In this document: positions 35,401 to 43,929 of the stretch, one piece after another
Layout: the number at the start of each line of letters is the position of its first letter
Numbering within the stretch: the first letter of the stretch is position 1
Source: Hypoxylon rubiginosum
Lineage: Eukaryota > Ascomycota > Sordariomycetes > Xylariales > Hypoxylaceae
DNA length: 64,000 bases
Direction of reading: 5' to 3'
NCBI GenBank assembly: GCA_902806565.1
Contig: CADCXA010000006.1
Coordinates: forward strand, 992,001-1,056,000
Notes under the pieces: generated by a model
Database searches by the model: none
Told to the model about the DNA's origin: nothing
What the model saw: the letters and a program-made list of their open reading frames with translations, nothing else
Program-made: the position numbers and the translations under genes

Positions 35401-35816
35401 GAATTGTCTGTAGCACTTCGGACGGAAATACCGACGTGATTCGGACTTGAGGGTCGAATGGACTGGCTGCCAGAAGAAGTGCGAGAGTGCGCCGGTGGTG
35501 TGGGAGGAAGGGCGGGACCAGGCACCTTATTGGCAGGGCTATCGTCGTGCTTTGGGTTCGGTGGAGTAGACGGTTGTTCTGCCTTCACATGCGATTCAAG
35601 GTGTGGCGTCGTATCATCAGGGGAGACGCCGCGGGAAAGTCGATTCCTATTTCTCGGATGCGGGAGGACCTTGTGCTTCTTGAATGCTCGTTGACCGGAC
35701 GTGTCGAGGGTAAGGTCGTCATGCAAAGGGTCGAAATAGAGAACTGTCGACGGCGCGGCGGAAACAGTCTCGGCCGGGGCAAGCATTGTTGGATGGGATG
35801 GAAGACTATCTATCAT
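32496..35816 (-). CDS. Large Ser/Arg-rich, disordered fungal protein of unknown function
   Basis: One uninterrupted exon encodes 1106 residues from the first true ATG (35816); the open frame extends 13 codons upstream without an ATG. Most of the chain is low complexity: Ser/Pro/Thr-rich blocks with many basophilic and proline-directed phosphorylation-type sites, and a SRAGSRAGSRAGS repeat near residue 575. More ordered islands are seen at about 795-850 (EKEKMLGNYFEVAPKRPSLV, RAFSLRKSRED, LSRTLSLTKGIRREK) and in the last 200 residues (LHAFWRPAFDDDMYGGDDWD, SLSDRLRNTFAILPV, RRVWAVEKRVDDRGRRLFPG). No enzyme motif, membrane segment or signal peptide is seen. I do not recognise a named family. The conserved-looking C-terminus suggests a scaffold or cytoskeletal/signalling role, but that is speculation. 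Confidence 0.8.
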   Translation of the reverse strand: MIDSLPSHPTMLAPAETVSAAPSTVLYFDPLHDDLTLDTSGQRAFKKHKVLPHPRNRNRLSRGVSPDDTTPHLESHVKAEQPSTPPNPKHDDSPANKVPGPALPPTPPAHSRTSSGSQSIRPSSPNHVGISVRSATDNSASTTPRTPPQHTSPPTPDVTPPQPERRSRPPRPVLSERFPSKATADSRSESFTTARENLDSSEEDDKIATPRPPLSSSVTSQSVGRRSIDSRHRKTSDVGLGLGLESDDTLTPRTRREFSAFDGEWSSPSDVGQEWDNKYERNVRVEKRRVQPKTNGQKVEVVEDVTITPTNATKALRSMPLSDRLHTHPSPPPDSANRDKRSTAPSTSGSSVSTDVRRSSGMSSNSTVSTVVEAILVGTPPQRQKTLRHVRKQTFLRDSGSEISPSSSSANTSLRQVEIAKRARPPMRAMDGTVRSESLASTGTANSIASRKARREVWKSGGIPVVVIPDRRASMKATGPPSLRSTSSHHSKRSNSLSSPPLSNLSKVKDLTPYFDKPSRRGRSISGSDGSVPVEELTMDYPPIVPIRRSSLSAPTSRNGSRAGSRAGSRAGSLTAESLKAHNTILEQESKRQQHHQPPLVTVERAPPVEDISRRPDQRQLQPAPSVESHRDVAHDRKSLVDNNGDPFFGKRLTAHNTPFSQASVETNGTHSAVDISEAMAVNIYPHQNKSVLMVHHMSKPVDPAAAANAIREDEPAQAGDAVETEKILDNPRITASGPDGIPVTPPQPQFSMDDVDSPLRNPRAPPEPPAIKFIPATPSGLTPAAEKEKMLGNYFEVAPKRPSLVRRAFSLRKSREDARPSGFLSRTLSLTKGIRREKAEDSELERSMGAKPHQYPTIDEPPPDESKLHAFWRPAFDDDMYGGDDWDYDRDHDNYDMRPEVDGVYRYPAADNRPDPRRRSLSDRLRNTFAILPVDDENHYTTPGPHSPERRTVKRTPSGRLRVMKHRDSYSSLDWSSRRSSRDYDSEGRPSTAPDQAHRRVWAVEKRVDDRGRRLFPGWQDKLEQYRPQNLQRRLSEHRRQKRTDALRQKISGPREVRDGVGEVIKRNSYKGPSYQTASHIQSAPNGKIYRQRPEVQHRREVNRV

Positions 35817-36485
35817 TGCGGTGGACGGTTCAAGGTCTACTAAGATGGGTTGCACCAGACCGGATGATACTTCGCATCGTAGGAAACGTTGTGCTTTTGG
35901 GGATGGGACAGAAAAGGCCGGGTACTGTATAAATGAGCTCGCAGTGCGCGGGCGTCCCTTTGAGGGTGCCTCCTATCTCCTGAGCTTCTATGCTCCTATG
36001 CTTCTGCAAACCCCTTACGCGATGCAGAAACAGGCAACTCTCGCGGTCCTTCGCAAGGCCGACCTTGCCTGACTGGTGTTGGACGAAATGAACCAAATTA
36101 TTGGGCCACTCACAGCGATCAGGACTGGATTGGAGGCCGGGTCGAAGGCGAACTGCTCAGAATCTTGCAGCGCATAGCGCAAAAAGCACCATGTCTACGC
36201 ACTGATCATTGGACGGGTTTCTGAGGGACATGGGATAGGAAAAGAAAAAATCGAATCGAATAAAATTTGAACAGATACTATTGCGACAGTACGTCCGAGA
36301 GATATCACACTCGAAAACTCGATCGAGTGCTAGCCAAATGGGTAATGGTAATGGTAATGGGATTGGAATAGGTGGACATGTAAGTACATGTAAGAAAGTT
36401 GCGCAGCTATTGGATATATTTAGTCGGAGGTATCCCGTAATTCGTAACTCGCGGCTACAGAACTACGAAGTACTTTACATACATG

Positions 36486-36501
36486 TACATACATGTATGT
36501 A
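36486..36501. other. 16-bp perfect palindrome TACATACATGTATGTA
   Basis: The sequence equals its own reverse complement. Similar TACGTA/CATGTA-rich patches are scattered in intergenic DNA of this window (8459-8486, 18890-18905), so it is probably simple-sequence DNA rather than a specific site. Confidence 0.5.
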
Positions 36502-36660
36502 GTACAGCGCTTCTTCATCAAGTCCGCAACCTTGGAACGCAATAAGGAATAAGGGAACGGCTCGAGGAATACAACGTCAGAGGGGATCTTTCCGCCCCCT
36601 GTTCCTTTCCGTCAAAGTGCCCAGTGCCCTTGCCCAGGTGCCCAGGCAAGCCAGGTGCCA

Positions 36661-36711
36661 GGCTTCAGGCCAAGCCAGGCTTCAGGCCAAGCCAGGCTTC
36701 AGGCCAAGCCA
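36661..36711. repeat. 17-bp tandem repeat, 3 perfect copies
   Basis: The unit GGCTTCAGGCCAAGCCA is repeated three times without change, followed by the decayed partial GGCAAGACCAGG. Flanking sequence is rich in related CCAGG/GCCCAG motifs, suggesting earlier rounds of duplication. Confidence 0.92.
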
Positions 36712-38720
36712 GGCAAGACCAGGCAGCTCAGGTGGAGGAGGGGTTTTGGTTTTGGTTTGATTCGGGAAGTCGGGGGCTGGGGGTGGGAAAAAGCGGCGTC
36801 AGCTAAGCTCGAGTTGGACCTAGTCCTAGGCAATTCCCAGGTTTAACGGCAAAAATGGTCAATTATTAGATCCTAGCCACTTCTTAGGGTATCAATAGCT
36901 CTGCTAACACTGCTAACAGTCTGTTAAAAAGTAAAGTACCTACATGCAGAAAGGTATGATGTAAACGGTAACAATTGCCCGGATAAGTATAGCCAATCCT
37001 TGTTTTTTGTCGGTTCTATTCCAAAAGAAAGAATAGTAAAATGTAGCTAAACATTGGTACAGCTGCAACAATTGTCCTACGTCCTTCGGTGGGCAGACAC
37101 CTTGCGCTTTCGATTCTGTCTGGGTCTGGTTGGTTACATTAGATATTTCGTACATGATCCTTTACTATGGTACTATGGTACACACCTAGACACCTACAGG
37201 CAGTCAGTCAATCTCAAAATCTCAGGCTGGGCGGCGCGTGCGTTATGCATCACGACAGGAGAGATGGGTGGATAGATGGATGTTTCCGGCCATCGCGTGT
37301 CGCCAGTCGTCAGTCGTCCATCCCCTACCTGCAAGACAAGAACAGAAGACGAGAGCAGGTTACGTTGTATCGATGGGAGGTGGGAGGGGACGAATACTAT
37401 TCCTCTCAATCTGTCGTGCTTCTCCCCGTCTGCAGCATCCTGCGATTGTGAGTGGGCCGTGACCATCTTTTGCTGCAGCCACTCAAGTCAGCAGGACAAA
37501 TGAGCTTCTCGAAACTGCACAAGGCTGTTCGGCCTCATGCCAGACCTGCTTAGCCTGCAGCTCTCCCAAGGCGAATCAGAGGCCGTAACAACGGACAACC
37601 TAGGCCGACGTGCGACTTCGCCGGTCGTTTGAGTCCCCCAACACGGACAAAAAGGCGGGCGGCATTCCCACACTCCCCTCAGGCCTCAGGTGTCAGGAAA
37701 TGGAGCAGAAGAAGTGCGACGTTCTAGGCACAAGCCGGAACCACGCGCCCCATCCTTCTCAATATATCCCAATCCCAAGATATTTTATTTAATACGGAAC
37801 GATGGTCCTACTATGTAGTCAAATAGGAGCAACGCTCATTATCGACATGATTGGTATGACGAAATTCCCAAGAGTTTGGCAATGGGTGGGGGCTGTACGA
37901 ATTGCAAATTGCGGATTGCGGATTAGTAGCATCGGGAAAAGAGGAATGACATGTCACGGCTGCGAGTAACAGCCGAGAAGAGGCCAATGAAATCCTCATT
38001 CATTCGACAGATCCAATCCGGCGAGGATTTTTTTACTATTGCGCACAGGAGAGCGAGCTCACAAGTTTATGGGGATAGGTGGCCGCCCCCCCTTTTTATT
38101 TGCTGACAAGACAGTTCACTGAAAAGTTATCAGCAGGTAGGTAATAAGAACACAAATCGATGACTTTACAGGGTGATTAAAAATGAATCATTGAATTAAT
38201 AAGTTATCTTCCGATCTACAATCACGTCAAGATTATATAGTATTCGAAACTACCTGACTAGGTACCTCAGATAACTAATAATTATATAATGAGGGCATGT
38301 AAATATGTCCTTATCTCGATACTATCCCCTTACCTAAGAGGCCCGGCCGGGGACGAGTTAGCTCATCGTCAGAACTACTGGAATTTCCCGTGCTGACACG
38401 GCAGTTAGCGAACAGCTTATCCGTTTCACCTATCCCGCCACGTGGGACTACCACTTTCGGTCTTCCATCCCAAAGAGGGACGACCACATCTCACGGTCGG
38501 AATTTACATATGTAAGGTATATAACCCTTTGGATTACCAGGTACTCCGTCATCATACTCACACCCGCTTAGGCCTATGTGATGTTGTTGACGTTGCTACC
38601 CGGGACGCAAAAACATGTATCATGATAACGTCCTCTTATATATAATACCGCAAGGTTATACCCAGTCCATATACGATACATTCCTATCGTTCGAGATCTT
38701 AGCTCCTCAAGCTTTATCTA

Positions 38721-38998
38721 ATGGCCCCGCATCCCGAGTGCTATGTCATCACTGCATTGCAGGCCATCTTCGACTAGTTACCTAACGAGAAAGAGCTTGA
38801 TGACATGGCCACTATGCAAGTCCAGCATCAACCTCCAGTCTTGATGGGCCTTACTCCAGCAACGTCTTTCTCTTAGTGGACGAAACCTCGCGGTGATAAG
38901 CTCGTTGCCCTAGTCTAGCTTTGTTGGCATTGCAGAATCGATATCGGCCTCCTACCAATCCCAATGCCAGGAGATGGCCTTCCCAGTAAGCTCAAGAT
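38721..38998 (+). pseudogene. Possible decayed coding remnant with three in-frame TAG codons
   Basis: From ATG at 38721 one frame reads protein-like sequence (MAPHPECYVITALQAIFD, LPNEKELDDMATMQVQHQ, WTKPRGDKLVALV) broken by TAG codons only, each one C-to-T change from CAG. No family is recognised. The stop density is not below random expectation for this length, so support is weak. Confidence 0.2.
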
Positions 38999-39100
38999 AC
39001 CTACATAAGGGTCTGATGTAGCCCGTTTCCCAAAAGGTAGCTTGCTAGGTTCGTTTTATATTTACTGTATTGGCTGGGAGCATCGATCAGGCTATCCGAC

Positions 39101-40597
39101 ATGTTTACCACCCTCTTAACCGTTGGCTACGCAGCCTTTGCTGCAGCTCACAGCACGCATGATCAGGAGACATTGGCTGGACCTCACCAGTCTTTGTGGT
39201 ATAATACCCTGCCTGGTGACGGCGGGACACAGGTGAGACCTCCTCAAATACCATCATACCCTACACAAACAGCTCTAACCGTCGACCTTAGGCGGACTCC
39301 GTATTCTCTGGAATCTCTACTTTCGGACGTTTACCGTACCAGCCTTGTCTTGGCCACCAGGATGTCGACTATGACCTTGCGTTCATAGGCGCACCTTTTG
39401 ACACTGGCACTTCTTACCGACCCGGTGCACGATTTGGCCCCTCGGGTATTCGTCAGGGGTCACGACGTCTCAATCTCTAGTACAGCTCCTCTTCATGTGC
39501 TAGTCTTCCTAATACCTGCTAATCCTGCGACATGATCATAGCGGAGGCTATAACGTCCCCCTTGATACGAACCCTTTTAACGGATGGGCAAAGGTTTTGG
39601 ACTGTGGTGACATTCCCGTGACATCGTATGTCTTAGGCCCTCTAACCTAATGTTTATACTATAAGCTAATTGGTTTACAGATATGACAACACGTGGGCCC
39701 TTAAGCAGATCGAAGAAGGACATTATAACATCCTGTCTCGAGCGCCGAAGACAGCCGCTGAAAAGCCTGGACCCGCGAAGAAGGGCAGGACCCTGCCGCG
39801 TGTCATTACCCTAGGAGGTGATCACACGATCACGCTCCCCTTACTGCGCTCAATCAACCGCGCCTACGGCCCCGTGACTGTGATCCATTTCGACAGCCAT
39901 CTGGATACCTGCAAGTTGAAACCTGCGCCTTGAAAAGAAAATAGGAGCAAACCAACTGACAAAGTCTTGCACCCCCCAACAGGGCGTCCCAAAGTGTTCG
40001 GCGGCTCGCCGTCCGAGGTGGCCTCGATCAACCACGGGACCTACTTCTACCACGCGGCGCAGGAGGGCCTGCTGGCCAACGACACCAACATCCACGCGGG
40101 GATCCGGACGACGCTGAGCGGGCCGAGCGACTACGAGAACGACGGGTACTGCGGGTTCGAGATCGTCGAGGCGCGCGAGATCGACACCATCGGCGCCGAC
40201 GGCATCATCAAGAAGATCCTCGACCGCGTCGGCACCACCCGCCCCGTCTACCTCTCCCTCGACATCGACACCCTCGACCCGGCCTTCGCCCCGGCCACCG
40301 GCACCCCCGAGACCGGCGGCTGGAGCACCCGCGAGCTCCGCACCATCCTGCGCGGGCTCGAGGACGTTAATTTGATCGCGGCGGATGTCGTCGAGGTTGC
40401 TGTGAGTACCCTAGTAATTCGTCGGGAGGTTATTTGTGATGAGATTGCTTACCCTGTTGCTCGTCTAGCCCGCTTACGATACGAACGCCGAGCACACCAC
40501 CATGGCTGCTGCGGACGCGCTGTACGAGATCATGAGCATTATGCTTAAGAAAGGACCTCTAAGCAACATGGTTGCCGATAAGGAAGAGGAGCTATAA
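39101..40597 (+). CDS. Agmatinase-like ureohydrolase with probable signal peptide
   Basis: Six exons (39101-39232, 39292-39479, 39542-39625, 39681-39910, 39983-40401, 40469-40597) total 1182 nt, 393 residues. Intron 4 is a GC-AG intron. All manganese-ligand motifs of the arginase/agmatinase fold are present: GGDHT (about 180-184), DSHLD followed by TW (206-212) and SLDIDTLDP (303-311). [19 protein letters not shown] (near 75-93) is the usual N-terminal signature, and the EVAP end of the core helix-strand is restored by intron 5. The first 17 residues ([17 protein letters not shown]) look like a secretion signal, which many fungal agmatinase-like proteins have. Agmatinase hydrolyses agmatine to putrescine and urea; guanidinobutyrase or other guanidino substrates are equally possible. 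The last ten residues are acidic (KEEEL). Confidence 0.9.
39911..39982 (+). other. Non-canonical GC-AG intron in the agmatinase-like gene
   Basis: Removal of 72 nt from GCAAGT (39911) to ACAG (39982) joins HLDT to [13 protein letters not shown], restoring the DSHLDTW motif and the downstream frame. No GT donor nearby does this. The rest of the donor (GCAAGT after T) otherwise matches the GTAAGT consensus. Confidence 0.8.
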
Positions 40598-41221
40598 GTC
40601 TTCCTCCTGCGCTCTTTCGTGAGTCGACTTGGGGGGAGCTGGCTGTCTACGGAATCTTAAGGGTGATGTTAGGTGGAGTTAGGGTTCTGTATGGAAAGAT
40701 GTATAGCTGAGTCTCGGTCACGTGGCGTGATGTCTAGAATGAGTTGGGTTTTCGATTCGATTCGATGGTAGGAGTTGATTAAGGAAGAAAAGTGGTTTAG
40801 GGGTTACGTGTGTAGAGTGTCAGTCCTCTGGAATACTGTATATACTGTAAGGACTTTACTTAAACACTGCCAACTTTAAGGTGTTCAAAATAGTTACATC
40901 CGATATGACTCTTACTCTTACCTATGCGCGGCAGAAGCCTCCAAGATTAGAGGTTCAGCGCTCCGGAAGTGGCATCCTCCATCACCTTAAGGTGTTGCTT
41001 GGGGTCTCCTATAATAGATGCCGGAGTAATAAGACACGCAATTGTAAGATACTTACGTGAACAGGCCAGTGTTCCATAGAAGATATCATCGGTTTCTAAA
41101 GGATTATTTTTGTTGCTAGCTAGGGGGTGGCGCTCGTGACAACGTCTGGGGCTTCCAATACCATAGGAAGTTAATAAGAATAAAAGAATCTTGGAAAAAC
41201 CACCATGAAAACAAACACCAG
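40598..41221. other. Convergent 3' region, agmatinase-like / HET gene
   Basis: About 620 nt. The boundary between the housekeeping left part and the HET-rich island. No gene is recognised. Confidence 0.45.
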
Positions 41222-43334
41222 CTAAACGACACAAATGTTCTCCCATTGACGCCCCAGCTGCTTGACGTATTCACTCGCCTCGCCTGCCATAGCTCCACTT
41301 ACATATGATTCCCCTATCAACACCTGTCGGTCCTCTTTAGAGTCGACCTGGTCGACTTTTCTGAAGGTGAAAAATAACCGAGCACCCGGTAAAATCCTCA
41401 CGGTGTCACCCGGTCTGACGTATTCGCTAGTCATCCCAAAATAGCCGTTGTCTAGCAGGAAAGGGCGCCGCCCCGGTCCGTACGTGAGAGTGACGTGTTG
41501 TGCGAACGTCTCGAGCTCTGTTACTATGTTCCGCAGTCCCGGTATCTCGAAAATGCCTTGTACGTTTACATTGGCGCTCTCCCAAAAGCCGTTCTTTTCG
41601 CATAGGGCTTTGAAGTCGTCGAACGCCGGTAGATAGGCATCGTCTTCGCCTGCTAGCATTCGCTCGAGGAATTGAGACATTTCGAGATGAAACCACTCTT
41701 TGGGGCCTAATCCTGAACGCCTCCGAATGTTATCGACGCGGACGAGAAACTGATAGGTCCACCAGGCCCGATATTGAGATACGGGTAGCTGGCTGGTGTC
41801 GCATATTAGCATGGAATGGAACGCCCGGAGCCTGGAGCGTCCATCTGGATGCCTTTGCGGGCTTGTGAGAAGCAGTTCCTGAGTTTTTGAGAAATCACCT
41901 TTACTGAAGGTCTCCAGCGCTGAGTTGCCTACATGAGTGATTTCGCCGAACACGAACGTCGGAATAAAAAGCTCGTTGCCGACGATATGGAATATTCGAT
42001 TGCCAACTTCGCTTTGTGGCGGGTCGTGAGACCTCATATTTGCGTATGCATCAATGCTCTTGAGTGGTTCACTCAGACTGACATGGCGAATTATAGGCCC
42101 AGTTGAGCGTATTGAGTAGTCTGGAACCCAAGACGGTAGTGCTTCGATTTCGGTTGTCTCATCATGCAGTCCGGTGAGTGACAAAGAGTTGAGAGAGCCG
42201 GTCTCATGTAGGAGGGTAGTCATAAATTCCGCATAGACTGCCTGGACTGTCTTGCTATAGTCCGCCCGGATGCTGAGTTCCTGACCGAACCGCTCCTTCG
42301 CAATCTTTCCCCAGATCCCGAGAAACGCAAATATTCGATCACGGGGATCTGAAGCATCTAATTTTCTCGCTCTTCCGATGAGCCCGCTCACAATCCCTAC
42401 CGCGCAAGGTTGCTTTTTGGTATAAAGCCATGCGTCAGATGTCGTACTATACTCCCGGAACCAGTCCTGGCTAGCATAAAGCAACTGGCCTGCCATTTCA
42501 TGCAGCATCAAATTGACATTGGCGGAGACTCTGTGAGGCACTTGCCGCTGTGATTCTAAAAGGACTCTTTGACGATATTCCGTAAGTACTATAATTCCTG
42601 CCGCGTCACAGAGCTCTTGCCAATCTATTTCCACAGGTCCCCAGCGTAGTGTAGCACGGCGGCTTAGAGCTAGCTCTTGAACGGTCCATACCTACTCGGA
42701 AGAACCAACGGCGATGGAAGAAAGAAGCAAGGGCGTCCCAATCATTGTCGGTTATCGCTTCATCTAATATAATTTGACTTAGACCATCGGAAATATGAGT
42801 ATTCTCGCTCGCAAGGAGATTCTGCCACCCCTTCATTTTGTCTTTGTAAATTCTCGCCAACTGGCTAATAATGGCCTTGACCCTCAGAGCATACTTATTA
42901 GCCCGACCAAGCCACACGAAAACGCCGTAACCTTGCGTATAGACTCGGTCCATTAAATTCACTTGACTTGTTCTCTCATCGATGTTGCCTTGATTAATAC
43001 AGAGAGCATCGATCCAGAAGTAGTAAGTAGAATAAGCTTCTTGCGGTGAAGACAGCTCTTGTAAGAGGTCAAAGAGGTTAGGCGTGACTTCCCATTGTTG
43101 ACCATTTAAAGTGATGGAACGATGCGTATTGACTGAAGCGTTCGGCAGCTGTGAGGTAGAGTCGGGCGACTCAGCGGGACCCCAAGTGTAAGAAACGGGA
43201 AGATAAGGCGGGGAAGAATCGAGATCATGTTCACTGAGCACACACTCTGGAGTACCCTTCGTGAACTCAGAGATCCGCAGGAGTCTGAAGCGTCCCTTGC
43301 CCAGGGCGGGGGCAGGGTATTTATGAGCACACAT
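41222..43334 (-). pseudogene. HET-domain gene with a 4-nt frameshift in the HET motif
   Basis: Read from ATG at 43334, the first 213 codons encode a HET domain start: YLPVSYTWGPAE (near residue 44), YYFWIDALCINQGNIDERTSQV, VYTQGYGVFVWLGRA and HRRWFFRV. The family then normally reads W-x-x-QE. Here CGA is followed by GTAGGTATGG: the conserved WTVQELALSRRATLRWGPVEIDW is present but shifted by four extra nucleotides (around 42695-42692), with a TAG in the new frame. From there the second frame is open to a stop at 41222 (about 490 codons), with a long C-terminal region ending GMTSEYVRPGDTVRILPG and RQWENICVV. Removing 4 nt gives 702 residues. A 67-nt GTATGG...ATAG segment (42691-42625) could be spliced to restore frame at the cost of that motif. 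HET proteins trigger vegetative-incompatibility cell death. Whether this allele is dead, spliced, or misassembled cannot be told. Confidence 0.75.
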
Positions 43335-43455
43335 AGTAAGATGACACCAAATAGGATACTTTAAGATATGAGACAAGAAGTGCTGATGTTGAGAAGAAAT
43401 GCGATCGAGGAGGTAGGATTGAGTGGTCGGATGAGGCAGAAACGACTGCAGTAGG
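43335..43455. promoter_or_regulatory. Upstream region of the frameshifted HET gene
   Basis: The 121 nt between the HET start and the P450 relic is the only free upstream space, so the HET promoter either is short or extends through the relic. Confidence 0.3.
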
Positions 43456-43761
43456 TTACACAGCAGCTACATTCGGCCCCTGAAAGCCCGCGACGCAGTT
43501 GACACTGGGCGAGCCGGCCACTTCCCCAATCCGCCCGTTACTACCCCTAACCTGTTTGAAGTCGGAAAACCATATGTTAGGCTTAGCGGCCAGGCTCACC
43601 TCCACGTACACTGTAGATATACCAGCGCAAGCGCGGTCGCCAACGAGGAACGGGGCAAAGGCTGTGTGCAAGGCACTTCCAGACGCCCAACCGCGGGCCT
43701 GGCACATGTACTTTAATTCCCTGTCCTTATTGATGGCACGAATGATACTTGAGTACTTCAA
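43456..43761 (-). pseudogene. Cytochrome P450 C-terminal relic
   Basis: An open frame of 101 codons ends in a normal stop and contains the P450 heme-binding signature FxxGxRxCxG as FLVGDRACAG (Cys near residue 47), followed by YVEVSLAA and WFSDFKQVRGSNG, which matches the helix after the heme loop of fungal P450s, and a GPN near the end (compare the common DGP end). The I-helix, ExxR and PERF regions are absent: upstream sequence enters the 3' end of the AAA gene within 170 nt. A whole P450 is about 500 residues, so some 80% is missing. It is a decayed or truncated copy. If transcribed, the product could not bind oxygen or redox partners. Confidence 0.6.
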
Positions 43762-43929
43762 CCTTACTTAGTTCCTTAGGAATCACTTAAGGCAATTCGC
43801 GCGAGCTTTTGGGCCATCGTGATACAATATTAATGGTTCTAACTAGGTAGCTTAATTATTCCCAAAAAGATCTCTGAAATCTAGGAGACTTCAGGCGTCT
43901 CGTCGGAAGTCATTGACGCGTACGTTTCA

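Larger units (their letters stand above)
35817..39100. other. 3.3-kb gene-poor region upstream of the agmatinase-like gene
   Basis: Holds the promoters of the flanking divergent genes. It contains a 17-bp triplicate repeat (36661-36711), a GGTAAT repeat (36344-36360), a 16-bp perfect palindrome (36486-36501) and a possible decayed coding stretch at 38721-38998. No intact gene is seen. Confidence 0.45.

Noticed and set aside
43499..43771. 90-codon plus-strand open frame
   Set aside because: Overlaps the P450 relic on the opposite strand, where the heme-binding motif is clear.
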